64,000 nt of DNA, from the NCBI RefSeq assembly GCF_002863585.1, contig NZ_PGUY01000013.1, positions 62,001 to 126,000 of the forward strand, in the 5' to 3' direction. Shown here in pieces: positions 26,703 to 35,647 of the stretch. Below the pieces are notes generated by a model. The model was given only the letters and a program-made list of their open reading frames with translations. It did not search any database and was not told where the DNA came from. How positions within the stretch are numbered: position 1 is the first letter of the stretch; the number at the start of each line of letters is the position of its first letter. The DNA comes from Peribacillus deserti. GTDB lineage: Bacteria > Bacillota > Bacilli > Bacillales > DSM-1321. The translations under genes and the position numbers were made by a program.

Positions 26703-26855
26703 ATACTTTTTCCATAAATTTTTTACAATTACGACTAATATAGACAAATATTTTGAAGGATTCATACTGCAAAGTAGATTTTTTTACAAAAATTGGCTGA
26801 AAAATGCGATTTCCTGAAGATAAAAAGACTGAAAATTTAGTTTTCAACTGACATA

Positions 26856-26890
26856 AAGCAACAAAGTAATTCGGTTGCTTTGTTTATAAT
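26856..26890 (+). promoter_or_regulatory. Inverted repeat and -10 element ahead of the riboswitch
   Basis: AAAGCAAC (26856-26863) pairs with GTTGCTTT (26874-26881). TATAAT follows at 26885-26890, about 20 bases before the aptamer. The hairpin could be a terminator for upstream genes or an operator; the TATAAT is the likely -10 for the riboswitch transcript, though no good -35 is seen. Confidence 0.5.
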
Positions 26891-26905
26891 CAAATTTGTG
26901 AGATA

Positions 26906-26998
26906 AGCACTACAGAAAAAGGCAAACCATGCTGAAAGGCAGGGACGCAAAGTCACAGGTCTACGGTAATAGATACTATGGCGGCTGGGCTGCCTGAA
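26906..26998 (+). promoter_or_regulatory. Cyclic-di-GMP-I riboswitch (GEMM) upstream of sinI-like gene
   Basis: Core GEMM-I features in order: GGCAAACC (26931-26938), a short hairpin capped by a GAAA tetraloop (GCTGAAAGGC), GGGACGCAAAGTCAC (26942-26956), GGTCTACGG, and the P3 return plus closing strand ATGGCGGCTGGGCTGCC (26979-26995). P1 can form between GCACTACAG and CTGGGCTGC. Immediately after, CCTGAAATAC can pair with GTATTTTAGG, whose last three bases touch the AGGAGGG ribosome site of the next gene. This suggests a translational expression platform. Class I aptamers bind c-di-GMP. The sign of control cannot be read from sequence. Confidence 0.9.
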
Positions 26999-27029
26999 AT
27001 ACATAAGGTATTTTAGGAGGGTAATGAGA

Positions 27030-27161
27030 TTGGTAATAACTGTACCTGAGTTGGATCAAGAGTGGGTTGAATTGCTGCTTCAAGCAAAAAAGATGGGAAT
27101 GAAATTGGACGAAGTCAGAGAATTTTTGCAGAGTGCTCAGGGACAGATAGAAGCCGTGTAA
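27030..27161 (+). CDS. sinI: SinI-type anti-repressor
   Basis: 43 residues from TTG 27030 (MVITVPELDQEWVELLLQAK), or 45 from ATG 27024. TTG is favoured because AGGAGGG (27015-27021) is eight bases from it but only two from the ATG. ELDQEWVELL is nearly identical to the core of B. subtilis SinI (ELDQEWVELM), followed by an antiparallel helix (GMKLDEVREFLQ). This is the part that pairs with the SinR dimerisation domain and strips it from DNA. No DNA-binding domain is present. Its only visible control is the c-di-GMP riboswitch. Two SinR-like targets are encoded within 3 kb. Confidence 0.88.
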   Translation: MVITVPELDQEWVELLLQAKKMGMKLDEVREFLQSAQGQIEAV

Positions 27162-27196
27162 CCTGAATGGGGAATTAAGATAAAGGTAAAAACCTA

Positions 27197-27252
27197 CCCT
27201 TAAAAAGTGAGCTTGCCTGACAGGCTTTCTTTTTAAGGGCTTTATTTTTTAA
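27197..27252 (+). terminator. Intrinsic terminator after sinI
   Basis: CCCTTAAAAAG pairs with CTTTTTAAGGG; inside, GCCTG pairs with CAGGC. A T-run (CTTTATTTTTT) follows. Confidence 0.88.
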
Positions 27253-27393
27253 AAAGGGTCTGTTTAACCAATTACATCGATACTGGATAATCATAACAGT
27301 AAGTAAATTAAGATGAAATTTTCTGTAACCATCGATTTAACGTATGATAAGCTGAATTTATTAAACTATGAATTATTATGTATGGAGGTTTTG

Positions 27394-27837
27394 ATGACTA
27401 CCTTAAAGGATTTAGTTTTATTAAGCCCTTTTAATGAAGTTTGGGAGAAAATCGTTTTGCATTATTCAAATAGAATAGAACGCAAAATAGAGTATATTCA
27501 GGCAGATTTTAGAGAGTTATATAAAAAACTGCATTATGCTGGTCTTAAAGAAAATCATTCTAATATGTTTATCTACATAGATGCGTTTGAGACAGATGAA
27601 AATGATGAACCAGTTTGGATAAAATCTTTCGATGAAAATAATAAGGACCTTTATTTTGATGTTTCTGGAAGAGACGATGAGCATATTGGATATTCTCTAG
27701 TCGGTTATAATTTTAATGAATGGTTAAATTTTTATATCGACTCAGACACTTTACACTCAATGAGTGCTGAAAGTCTTCTGGCCCATTGTTTGTGGGAAAT
27801 GACGTTTGGTGGTTACGACAAGTTCGATAATGAATAA
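27394..27837 (+). CDS. Hypothetical cytoplasmic protein (DUF6557-like)
   Basis: 147 residues. ATG 27394 is chosen because ATGGAGG lies nine bases before it; an in-frame ATG at 27313 has no ribosome site. The start MTTLKDLVLLSPFNEVWEKIVLHY and the C-terminal SLVGYNFNEWLNFYID and LLAHCLWEMTFGGYD resemble, from memory, the DUF6557 family of small Firmicute proteins. No enzymatic motif, signal peptide or membrane segment. It could be an immunity-type protein, but no toxin partner is seen. Strong terminators lie on both sides, so it is a single-gene unit. Confidence 0.65.
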   Translation: MTTLKDLVLLSPFNEVWEKIVLHYSNRIERKIEYIQADFRELYKKLHYAGLKENHSNMFIYIDAFETDENDEPVWIKSFDENNKDLYFDVSGRDDEHIGYSLVGYNFNEWLNFYIDSDTLHSMSAESLLAHCLWEMTFGGYDKFDNE

Positions 27838-27863
27838 ATTGATTGTTTAAATGAGAGGTCAGA

Positions 27864-27890
27864 AAAAGGACTCCCAATTGGGGTCCTTTT
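27864..27890 (+). terminator. Intrinsic terminator
   Basis: AAAAGGACTCC, short loop, GGGGTCCTTTT, 26 bases after the preceding gene. Confidence 0.85.
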
Positions 27891-27937
27891 CTTTGTCATA
27901 ATCAACAATAATATTGAACAGAGCCTTTTAACCAAAA

Positions 27938-27968
27938 GAAAAAACAAGGTACCCACAGCACCTTGTTT
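27938..27968 (-). terminator. Intrinsic terminator of sinR (minus strand)
   Basis: On the minus strand AAACAAGGT, loop, ACCTTGTTTTTT, just downstream of the sinR stop. Confidence 0.85.
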
Positions 27969-27971
27969 GGT

Positions 27972-28292
27972 TTATTCTTTATTGATTCTCCATTTATTGA
28001 ATTCGATAAATTCACGAAACTGATCCTTTGATACTCCTGAATTCATAGCTTCCTGGACCAGTTTCATCCAATCAGCGTCCAGGCTGTCTTTCTTCGGCTG
28101 GTCATATAAAAGAGAATCCAGCGGCACTTCCAGCACCACCGCAATTTTCTCAATGAATTGGATAGAAGGATTGGATTGTAAATTGCGTTCTAAAGCACTG
28201 AGATAAGATTTCGCCACGCCCGCTTTCTCAGCAAGCTCTGACATAGACATTTTCTTTTCTTTTCTTATATTTTTTACTCGATCACCGATCAT
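27972..28292 (-). CDS. sinR: Biofilm master repressor SinR
   Basis: 106 residues starting MIGDRVKNIRKEKKMSM. ATG 28292 (or 28295) follows GGATGTGA, a near-consensus ribosome site. The XRE helix-turn-helix AEKAGVAKSYLSALERNLQS is almost identical to SinR. The C-terminal LDADWMKLVQEAMNSGVSKDQFREFIEF is the SinR tetramerisation/SinI-binding pair of helices, ending KWRINKE as SinR ends KWRKSQK. SinR represses matrix operons through GTTCTYT sites. In B. subtilis sinI lies directly before sinR on the same strand; here sinI is convergent and separate. Confidence 0.92.
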   Translation of the reverse strand: MIGDRVKNIRKEKKMSMSELAEKAGVAKSYLSALERNLQSNPSIQFIEKIAVVLEVPLDSLLYDQPKKDSLDADWMKLVQEAMNSGVSKDQFREFIEFNKWRINKE

Positions 28293-28651
28293 CATGAATA
28301 TCACATCCCGCAGGCTTTAATATGTATGGTATCAACTGTATCTTAATGAAAACTTAACAAATGTACTTTATACTGAACTCTATATTAACTTACTATAATT
28401 TCTGTCATTTTTATAGTGCTTTTCTTACTTTTTTATCCGGAAAAAGTCCTTAATGGCAGGTTATTTGGCTCTGGTTGTACCGGTGGACAAGAAGTGGTAA
28501 AATTATATCTAGTACTTTTAAATATTCAGTAGAGGAATTTCGGCTTTTTTGGTGAATTTCTTCCTAATAAATATATTCCATTATTATATTCATCAAGAGT
28601 GCCCGCTACGCAGTTGGGCTCACTTACTTTTATAAAAGAGGAGCGCTTATC

Positions 28652-31165
28652 ATGCTGGGGATTTTGAATAAAGTTTTTGACCAGAATAAACGCGAAATAA
28701 AACGCCTTGAGAGACAGGCCGATCAAATAGAAGCTTTAGCATCAGATATGGAACGTTTGTCAGATGATGAATTAAGAGCAAAAACTGAGGAATTTAAGGA
28801 GCGCTATCAAAAAGGCGAGAAGCTGAACAGCATTCTGCCTGAAGCATTCGCGGTTGTCCGTGAAGGTTCGCGCCGTGTGCTAGGTATGTATCCTTTCCGT
28901 GTGCAGTTAATGGGCGGTATTTCCCTTCATGACGGAAATATTTCTGAAATGAAAACCGGGGAAGGTAAAACCTTGACTTCCACGATGCCGGTTTATTTAA
29001 ATGCGATTACGGGCAAGGGTGTTCACGTTGTTACGGTAAACGAATACCTGGCAAGCCGTGATGCTTCAGAAATGGGCAAACTGTATCATTTTCTTGGGTT
29101 GACTGTCGGCCTTAACTTGAACAGCATGACAAAGGAAGAAAAGCAGGAAGCATATGCTGCTGATATTACGTACAGCACCAACAATGAGCTCGGGTTTGAT
29201 TATCTTCGTGATAACATGGTTCTTTACAGCGAACAAAAGGTTCAGCGTCCGCTTTATTACGCCGTAATCGATGAAGTTGACTCGATCTTAATTGATGAAG
29301 CTCGTACACCTCTGATCATTTCCGGCACTGCCGAGAAATCGAATGTGCTTTATATCCAGGCGAATGCGTTCGTTCGTACCCTTAAAAAAGATGTTGATTA
29401 TACGTACGATGAGAAAACAAAAGGTGTTCAGCTGACAGAAGAAGGTATCTCTAAATCTGAACGTGCTTTCGGCATCGATAACTTATTTGATATTTCACAT
29501 GTTACGCTTAACCATCATATCAACCAGGCCCTAAAGGCTCATACAAGCATGCAGCTTGATGTGGATTATGTAGTACAGGACGATGAAATCGTCATCGTTG
29601 ACCAATTTACCGGCCGTCTTATGAAGGGACGCCGCTACAGCGACGGACTGCATCAGGCGATTGAAGCTAAAGAGGGCGTTGAAATCCAAAACGAGAGCAT
29701 GACGCTCGCGACGATTACGTTCCAGAACTATTTCCGTATGTATGAAAAGCTTTCCGGGATGACTGGTACAGCTAAAACGGAAGAAGAGGAATTCCGCAAT
29801 ATCTATAATATGTATGTTATTGTGATTCCGACGAATAGAGAAATCGTCCGTGATGACCGTCCGGATTTGATTTATGCTTCGATGGAAGGGAAGTTCAATG
29901 CAGTCGTTGAGGAAATTGCTGAACGCTATTCTAAAGGACAGCCTGTTCTTGTTGGTACCGTGGCAATAGAAACATCTGAACTGATTTCACATCTGTTAAC
30001 ACGAAAAGGCGTTAAACATGATGTATTGAACGCGAAGAATCACGAACGTGAGGCTGAAATTATCGCTCACGCCGGCGAACAGGGCTCTGTTACGATTGCG
30101 ACCAACATGGCTGGCCGCGGAACAGACATTAAGCTTGGCGAAGGCGTGAAGGAGCTGGGCGGGCTTGCCGTAATCGGTACTGAACGCCATGAGAGCAGAC
30201 GTATCGATAACCAGCTTCGCGGACGTTCCGGACGTCAGGGAGACCCGGGTGTCACTCAGTTCTATCTTTCTATGGAAGATGAATTGATGCGCCGCTTCGG
30301 CTCCGATAACATGAAGAACTTGATGGCCCGCCTTGGAATGGACGATTCTCAGCCAATCCAGAGTAAAATGGTCACAAGAGCGGTTGAATCTGCGCAAAAA
30401 CGTGTTGAGGGCAATAACTTTGATGCCCGTAAACAGCTTCTGCAATATGATGATGTGCTTCGCCAGCAGCGTGAAATCATTTATGCGCAGCGTAACGAAG
30501 TGCTTGACAGTGAAAACCTTCGCAGCATTGTTGAAAAAATGATCAGTACTTCTCTTTCCAGAAACTTTGAAGCTTTTGTTTCTCCTCATGAAGACGAAGA
30601 GGACTGGAACTTCACCGGCCTGATTGATTATATTCACGGAAACCTTCTTCCTGAAGGCGATCTAACGGAAGATGATCTAAAAGGCAAAGATCCAGAAGAG
30701 ATGGTTGAATTCATTCTTGGAAAAATTAAAAACCGATACGATGAAAAAGAAGAGCAGCTTACTGAAGAACAGATGCGGGAGTTTGAGAAGGTCATCGTTC
30801 TTCGTGCGGTTGACAGCAAATGGATGGATCACATTGACACCATGGATCAGCTCCGCCAGGGTATCCACCTTCGTGCTTACGGGCAGATCGATCCGCTCCG
30901 TGAATATCAAGAAGAAGGACTGGCTCTGTTTGACGGCATGATTGCTGCCATTGAAGATGATGTTGCTAAATATATTATGAAAGCTGAGATCCGCAACAAT
31001 CTTGAGCGCCAGGAAGTGGCGCAGGGACAAGCTGTGAATCCTAAGGATGACGGCGAAGCGGTGAAGAAGAAGCCTGCACGAAAAAAAGCCGAAGTTGGAC
31101 GCAATGATCCTTGTCCATGCGGCAGCGGCAAAAAGTTTAAAAACTGCCACGGACAATTGCAATAA
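28652..31165 (+). CDS. secA: Preprotein translocase ATPase SecA
   Basis: 837 residues (B. subtilis 841). Walker A is MKTGEGKTL (about 100-108), DEAD-like box [19 protein letters not shown], and the second nucleotide lobe has [10 protein letters not shown] and RQGDPG. The C-terminus holds the [14 protein letters not shown] zinc/SecB-type motif. It powers protein export through SecYEG. GAGGAG precedes ATG 28652. It begins the secA-prfB block common to Bacillus. Confidence 0.98.
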   Translation: MLGILNKVFDQNKREIKRLERQADQIEALASDMERLSDDELRAKTEEFKERYQKGEKLNSILPEAFAVVREGSRRVLGMYPFRVQLMGGISLHDGNISEMKTGEGKTLTSTMPVYLNAITGKGVHVVTVNEYLASRDASEMGKLYHFLGLTVGLNLNSMTKEEKQEAYAADITYSTNNELGFDYLRDNMVLYSEQKVQRPLYYAVIDEVDSILIDEARTPLIISGTAEKSNVLYIQANAFVRTLKKDVDYTYDEKTKGVQLTEEGISKSERAFGIDNLFDISHVTLNHHINQALKAHTSMQLDVDYVVQDDEIVIVDQFTGRLMKGRRYSDGLHQAIEAKEGVEIQNESMTLATITFQNYFRMYEKLSGMTGTAKTEEEEFRNIYNMYVIVIPTNREIVRDDRPDLIYASMEGKFNAVVEEIAERYSKGQPVLVGTVAIETSELISHLLTRKGVKHDVLNAKNHEREAEIIAHAGEQGSVTIATNMAGRGTDIKLGEGVKELGGLAVIGTERHESRRIDNQLRGRSGRQGDPGVTQFYLSMEDELMRRFGSDNMKNLMARLGMDDSQPIQSKMVTRAVESAQKRVEGNNFDARKQLLQYDDVLRQQREIIYAQRNEVLDSENLRSIVEKMISTSLSRNFEAFVSPHEDEEDWNFTGLIDYIHGNLLPEGDLTEDDLKGKDPEEMVEFILGKIKNRYDEKEEQLTEEQMREFEKVIVLRAVDSKWMDHIDTMDQLRQGIHLRAYGQIDPLREYQEEGLALFDGMIAAIEDDVAKYIMKAEIRNNLERQEVAQGQAVNPKDDGEAVKKKPARKKAEVGRNDPCPCGSGKKFKNCHGQLQ

Positions 31166-31181
31166 CCTCTGTGTTTAGAGA

Positions 31182-31216
31182 AAGGACGGTAAGCTCAAGG
31201 GTTTACCGCCTTTTTC
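31182..31216 (+). terminator. Intrinsic terminator after secA
   Basis: AGGACGGTAA, loop, TTTACCGCCTTTTT, imperfect stem with one bulge. Confidence 0.8.
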
Positions 31217-31324
31217 CTGTTTGAAACAAATGTTTATTGGCGGTATAATAGATTGTTACTGTCAGATTGAATGTATTCACATAAATGTATAGATATATAA
31301 AATTTTTAAAAGAGGTGTTCGAGC

Positions 31325-32426
31325 ATGGAATTATCAGAAATTCGTAACGAGCTTGAGAAAACAGCTAAGAAATTAGCGGACTTTAGGGGGTCTCTTTGAC
31401 TTAGAAGAGAAGGAAGCCCGTATTGCCCAGCTGGAAAATGAAATGTCCCATCCGGACTTCTGGAACGACCAGACTAAAGCGCAGGTTGTCATCAATGAAT
31501 TAAACGGGATTAAGGATGCTGCTAATCAGTTTAAAGCCATGTTTGAGAACTATGAGAATCTAGATTTAACCTTTGAATTAGTTAAAGAGGAAAATGATGC
31601 AGAGCTTCAGGCTGAGCTTGAGTCAGAATTGATGGACCTTACTGAACAATTAAATCAGTATGAGCTTCAGCTTTTGCTTAGTGAAGAATATGATAAAAAC
31701 AATGCGATTCTAGAGCTTCACCCGGGTGCCGGCGGTACTGAGTCCCAGGACTGGGGTTCATTGCTGCTCCGCATGTACACACGCTGGGCTGAGAAAAAAG
31801 GCTTTAAGGTGGAAACGCTGGATTATCTGCCAGGTGATGAAGCAGGGATCAAGAGTGTAACGCTATTGATTAAAGGCCATAATGCTTATGGTTATCTAAA
31901 GGCTGAAAAAGGGGTTCACCGCCTCGTTCGTATCTCGCCTTTCGATTCTTCAGGACGCCGTCACACTTCCTTCGTTTCTTGTGAAGTGATGCCGGAATTC
32001 AATAATGAAATTGAAATTGAAGTCCGTACAGAAGATCTAAAAATTGATACGTACCGTGCGAGCGGTGCCGGCGGTCAGCATATCAATACGACTGACTCAG
32101 CTGTCCGTATTACACACATTCCAACAAATGTTGTGGTTACCTGCCAATCCGAACGTTCACAGATCAAAAACCGTGAACAGGCGATGAAAATGCTGAAAGC
32201 GAAACTTTACCAAAGAGAAATCGAACAGCAGCAGGCGGAATTAGATGAAATCCGCGGCGAGCAAAAAGAAATCGGCTGGGGAAGCCAAATCCGCTCCTAC
32301 GTATTCCATCCGTATTCAATGGTCAAAGACCACCGTACAGGCAACGAATCCGGAAACATCCAGGGTGTTATGGATGGAGACCTTGATTCGTTTATCGATG
32401 CGTATTTGCGTTCTAAATTAGCATAA
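31325..32426 (+). CDS. prfB: Peptide chain release factor 2 (programmed +1 frameshift)
   Basis: Frame one from ATG 31325 reads [24 protein letters not shown] then TGA at 31397-31399. A +1 shift at CTTTGAC continues to 32426, total 366 residues as in B. subtilis. RF2 hallmarks are [14 protein letters not shown], the tripeptide anticodon SPF ([11 protein letters not shown]), and the catalytic GGQ ([17 protein letters not shown]). RF2 releases peptides at UAA and UGA, so a shortage favours the shift over its own UGA. The gene is intact despite the apparent stop. Confidence 0.97.
31385..31400 (+). promoter_or_regulatory. prfB +1 recoding site
   Basis: AGGGGG (internal Shine-Dalgarno-like) three bases before CTT-TGA-C, the canonical RF2 autoregulatory frameshift signal. 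Confidence 0.96.
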
Positions 32427-32434
32427 CATTATAC

Positions 32435-32470
32435 GAAGAAACGGGGCTGCATTCTCCGTTTCTTTTTTTA
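32435..32470 (+). terminator. Intrinsic terminator after prfB
   Basis: AAGAAACGG, loop, CCGTTTCTTTTTTT. Confidence 0.88.
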
Positions 32471-32559
32471 TGTAAAAAATTCTTATTCCCAACATACCCT
32501 TGTAAAACCTGTAATAAAAGTTTGGTGCACCTATTTTGGAAAAGCTTATATCGGGATAT

Positions 32560-32710
32560 AGGGGAAATGGGTACTGTCCCCCAATCCTAGTTTTTTGCCT
32601 TGGGAAATAAGGACTGCCCCTGGCCGGTATTCAGTGCTCGCAATGGGTTAGCTCCTCGGAAATGGGCACAATCCCCAAATTTTTGCCGGGAAATAGGGAC
32701 AGTCCCCGTA
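32560..32710. repeat. Cluster of four degenerate GGGGACAGTCCCC repeats
   Basis: Four consecutive copies with decreasing fidelity: GGGTACTGTCCCCC, AAGGACTGCCCC, GGGCACAATCCCC and GGGACAGTCCCC, each next to GGGAAAT or AAATGGG. They fill most of the gap between prfB and yvjA. Transcription into yvjA must cross them. Confidence 0.75.
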
Positions 32711-32802
32711 AGGCCATGGTATACTCTATTTTGTTGTGCGCGTTTGTATGTTTCGGCGAATTTAATAGATACTATTTTGTAATAGATGATGGAGGATTAT
32801 GG

Positions 32803-33669
32803 ATGCGGAAAAGAAGAGGTATGGCCTATTCACACCCGGTTGCAAATAAGCTGCTTGAGATTGGCTATGTTCTTTTGGGCTCGGCAATTGTGGCAGTGTC
32901 TTTTAATGTGTTTTTGCTGCCTAATAAGATCGCCTCTGGCGGCGTGAGCGGGATCAGTACGATTCTGCATGCGCTTGTCGGCTGGCAGCCTGCTTATGTT
33001 CAGTGGGCATTCAATGTGCCTCTTTTCATTGCGGGACTCGTCTTTCTCGGTGCACAGTTCGGTGCCAAGACACTGCTTGGAACGGTATTCCTGCCCTTTA
33101 TTGTATTCCTGACGAGCCATTGGGAACCGTGGACAAATGATCCGCTGCTCGGTGCGCTTTTTGGCGGAATCGGTGTAGGCCTTGGGCTTGGGGTGGTGTT
33201 TAGGGGCAGAGCTTCGACAGGAGGAACGGATCTGGCAGCTCAGATCATTAATAAATACACTGGCCTCTCGCTTGGGACCTGTGTGGCGATTATTGATGGT
33301 TTAATCGTCCTGTCAGCTGCGATTTTCTTTGATATCGAGCTTGGGCTTTATGCGTTAATCGGTTTGTACGTCACCAGCAAGACGATTGACCTTGTGCAGG
33401 TGGGAATTGGCCGCTCGAAAATGGCCATGGTGATTACTGCCCATGAAGCAGAAGTCAGGAACGGCATCATTCATGAGATAGACCGCGGCGTGACGAAGCT
33501 GTCAGGCATGGGCGGATATACAGATGATGAACGCCCTGTGCTGATGTGTGTGGTGGATCAGACAGAATTCATAAAGTTGAAACAACTCGTGAAAAGCATT
33601 GACCCTAATGCGTTTGTGGTCGTTATGGACGCTTCAGAAGTGCTCGGAGAGGGTTTCAAACGAGTTTGA
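32803..33669 (+). CDS. yvjA: YitT-family membrane protein YvjA
   Basis: 288 residues from ATG 32803, preceded by GGAGG; an upstream in-frame ATG at 32662 would start inside the repeat cluster and is rejected. Five or six membrane segments occupy about residues 18-185 (LLGSAIVAVSFNVFLLP, VPLFIAGLVFLGAQFG, GIGVGLGLGVVFRGRASTGG). A cytoplasmic DUF2179 domain follows (MAMVITAHEAEVRNGIIHEI, DPNAFVVVMDASEVLGEGF). The family is common in Bacillus with unknown function. It lies between prfB and cccB as in B. subtilis. Confidence 0.93.
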   Translation: MRKRRGMAYSHPVANKLLEIGYVLLGSAIVAVSFNVFLLPNKIASGGVSGISTILHALVGWQPAYVQWAFNVPLFIAGLVFLGAQFGAKTLLGTVFLPFIVFLTSHWEPWTNDPLLGALFGGIGVGLGLGVVFRGRASTGGTDLAAQIINKYTGLSLGTCVAIIDGLIVLSAAIFFDIELGLYALIGLYVTSKTIDLVQVGIGRSKMAMVITAHEAEVRNGIIHEIDRGVTKLSGMGGYTDDERPVLMCVVDQTEFIKLKQLVKSIDPNAFVVVMDASEVLGEGFKRV

Positions 33670-33706
33670 TACAGGTATAATGGGAAATGGAATAACTCTT
33701 TCAAGA

Positions 33707-33742
33707 TGGCCAAAATACTTCCGGTGTTTTGGCCTTTATTTC
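33707..33742 (+). terminator. Intrinsic terminator after yvjA
   Basis: GGCCAAAATA, loop, GTTTTGGCC and TTTATTT. Confidence 0.82.
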
Positions 33743-33776
33743 AATGAGAGGCTGAACGACTTAAGGAGGTATGGAT

Positions 33777-34100
33777 ATGAAAAGAAAATTTGCAATGCTT
33801 CTGCTTGGAACTTCCCTAGCATTGGCAGCGTGTGGAAATGATAATAGCGGCGAAAAAGATTCAAAAGATGCTGGTTCAGTGGCAAGTTCAGGAGAAAAGC
33901 TGTATCAGAAGAACTGTTCAAGCTGTCACGGCGGTAACCTTGAAGGCGGCTTCGGACCGAAGCTGACAAATGTAGGAGCTACATATTCAGAGGATGAGAT
34001 CGGTAATATCATTAAAAACGGTAAAGGCCAAATGCCGCCGAATATTGTTAAAGGTGACGATGCCAAAGCGGTTGCGGACTGGTTGGCCGGGAAAAAGTAA
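33777..34100 (+). CDS. cccB: Lipoprotein cytochrome c-551
   Basis: 107 residues from ATG 33777; ATG 33771 is only one base from the AAGGAGG site and so unlikely. The lipobox LALAAC gives a lipidated Cys at about 19, followed by a Ser/Asp/Lys linker. The haem c attachment motif CSSCH is at about 45-49 and the distal Met ligand is in GQMPPNI. It is a membrane-anchored electron carrier to cytochrome c oxidase. Length and position match B. subtilis CccB. Confidence 0.95.
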   Translation: MKRKFAMLLLGTSLALAACGNDNSGEKDSKDAGSVASSGEKLYQKNCSSCHGGNLEGGFGPKLTNVGATYSEDEIGNIIKNGKGQMPPNIVKGDDAKAVADWLAGKK

Positions 34101-34113
34101 GTACATATGGGAG

Positions 34114-34148
34114 GCGGTGCATTTCTCTTTGGGGTGCGCTGCTTTTTT
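34114..34148 (+). terminator. Intrinsic terminator after cccB
   Basis: GCGGTGC, loop, GCGCTGC (two G-U pairs), six T. Confidence 0.75.
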
Positions 34149-34203
34149 GAATACTGCACCCATATGCTCATCCTCCTAAATTGCTGAAATCTTCATAAGG
34201 TTT

Positions 34204-34309
34204 GATATGCCCCATAAAAGTCCGGTTACCCCTCTTATTTTTTGATTTACCCCTCATAAATTTCGATATACCCCTCTTAAAAACCAGTTTACCCCTCATA
34301 AACCTCCCC
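34204..34309. repeat. Tandem array, 21-bp period, core TTTACCCCTC
   Basis: Five units spaced exactly 21 bases apart (A of TACCCC at 34228, 34249, 34270, 34291; a degenerate first unit at 34207). The core is (T/G)T(T/A)ACCCCTC(A/T)TAAA; the remaining 8 or so bases vary. It lies between cccB and the manganese catalase promoter. No ORF crosses it. Confidence 0.85.
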
Positions 34310-34417
34310 CGGCCCTAAAAATTCAAGCCAGCAAGCATTCACCTAGCATTTAAACTGCTGCAGCTGCCAATCTTAAACCGCCTACATCATAAAAATTCTA
34401 AAAAAGTAAACATTATA

Positions 34418-34442
34418 GTTTCATATAAAGGGTCAAGGGTAT
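34418..34442 (+). promoter_or_regulatory. Sigma-B promoter of the manganese catalase
   Basis: GTTTCA (34418-34423), 13 bases, GGGTAT (34437-34442), a very good sigma-B match 55 bases before the gene. B. subtilis ydbD is a general-stress gene. Confidence 0.85.
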
Positions 34443-34497
34443 ATTCAATCTGTAGGGTGCGCACCCGGAATAAAATAGGGCATAGGAGGTTTTTTTA

Positions 34498-35331
34498 ATG
34501 TTTTCTCATATAAAAGAACTACAATTTGAAGCGAAGCCAGATAGACCGGATCCGTTATTTGCGAAGAAGCTCCAGGAATTAATCGGCGGTCAGTTTGGTG
34601 AGATGTCAGTGGCTATGCAATACTTATTCCAGGGCTGGAGCGTCCGCGGAAATCAAAAATATAAAGACTTGCTTTTAGACATAGGAACAGAGGAAATTGG
34701 ACATATTGAGATGCTTGCTACCATGGTTTCAAGACTGCTTGATGGCGCACCGGTAAGCGCTCAGGAAGAAGCGGCGAAGGATCCAATTATTGCTGCTGCT
34801 ATGGGCGGCATGAATCCGCAGCATGCGATTGTGTCAGGACTTGGGGCACGTCCGGCTGACAGCGTCGGCAATCCATGGATGGGCAGCTATATTATTTCCA
34901 GCGGGAACCTTCTGGCTGACTTCCGCTCAAACTTAAACGCTGAATCTCAGGGACGTCTGCAGGCTGTCCGTCTCTATGAAATGAGTGAGGACAGAGGCGT
35001 GAAAGATTTGCTTTCTGTGCTGATTGCCCGTGATTCTTATCACCAGAACCAGTGGGCTGCAGCCATCGCTGAGCTTGAAGAAGCGGAAGGATTCCTGGTT
35101 CCGAGCACCTTCCCTCGTGAAAAAGAAAGATTGGACGTGGCATACACGCTATATAATTTCTCTGAAGGTGAAGAAGCAGCAGCGGGCCGCTGGGCACAGG
35201 GGCCAAGCATCGACGGCCATGCGGAGTTTAACTATGAATCTACTCCAAAGGCAGAAGGAGCAAAGCCGGTGCTTAAACCAGCACCGCCTAACCTTCATAA
35301 TACACTGCCAATGGACAATATACCTAAATAA
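34498..35331 (+). CDS. ydbD: Manganese (non-haem) catalase
   Basis: 277 residues after AGGAGG. It disproportionates hydrogen peroxide with a dimanganese centre held in a ferritin-like bundle. Ligand-bearing helices are visible: GGQFGEMSVAMQYLFQGWSV (first Glu), TEEIGHIEMLATMV (Glu, Glu-x-x-His), and later LLADFRSNLNAESQGRLQAVRLYEMSEDRGVKDLL with SYHQNQW (second Glu/His pair). The C-terminal tail is Pro/Lys-rich. The sigma-B promoter makes it a general-stress enzyme. Confidence 0.94.
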   Translation: MFSHIKELQFEAKPDRPDPLFAKKLQELIGGQFGEMSVAMQYLFQGWSVRGNQKYKDLLLDIGTEEIGHIEMLATMVSRLLDGAPVSAQEEAAKDPIIAAAMGGMNPQHAIVSGLGARPADSVGNPWMGSYIISSGNLLADFRSNLNAESQGRLQAVRLYEMSEDRGVKDLLSVLIARDSYHQNQWAAAIAELEEAEGFLVPSTFPREKERLDVAYTLYNFSEGEEAAAGRWAQGPSIDGHAEFNYESTPKAEGAKPVLKPAPPNLHNTLPMDNIPK

Positions 35332-35338
35332 TTGGTAC

Positions 35339-35369
35339 AAGCAGAATCCTGCCAGGGATTCTGCTTTTT
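35339..35369 (+). terminator. Intrinsic terminator after the catalase
   Basis: AAGCAGAATCC, loop, GGGATTCTGCTTTTT. Confidence 0.92.
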
Positions 35370-35647
35370 AGTCTTTTATTCCTATTGTTTTTCCGCAAGA
35401 AATAGATATAAAGCATCATGACATTTCCTCCGCTGTATCTCTAATGAAATGAAATTGTAATATAATTATTCTTAAAACTGACAAACTTGAATGTTATAAT
35501 GTGTGGAGACGAAAAGAAGAAAAGGCTGGGACTTTTTCTTGGTTTTTGTCGTTTTTTGTTGTTTCCGAGGGAAAATTAAGTTCATTTAATTGGATTTTTA
35601 TATAAAAGGAGCACAAAGTTTTAACAAGAAGGTTAGGTGGAATGTTC

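Noticed and set aside
29996-30637. 213-residue ORF on the minus strand
   Set aside because: It lies wholly antisense to secA, which is unambiguous.
31325-31399. Truncated prfB
   Set aside because: The in-frame TGA is the programmed RF2 frameshift (AGGGGG...CTTTGAC), not a lesion.
34204-34309. CRISPR array
   Set aside because: Unit length is 21 with a 10-base core; there are no 25-40 base identical repeats, no unique 30-base spacers and no cas genes. The same holds for 38987 and 52053.
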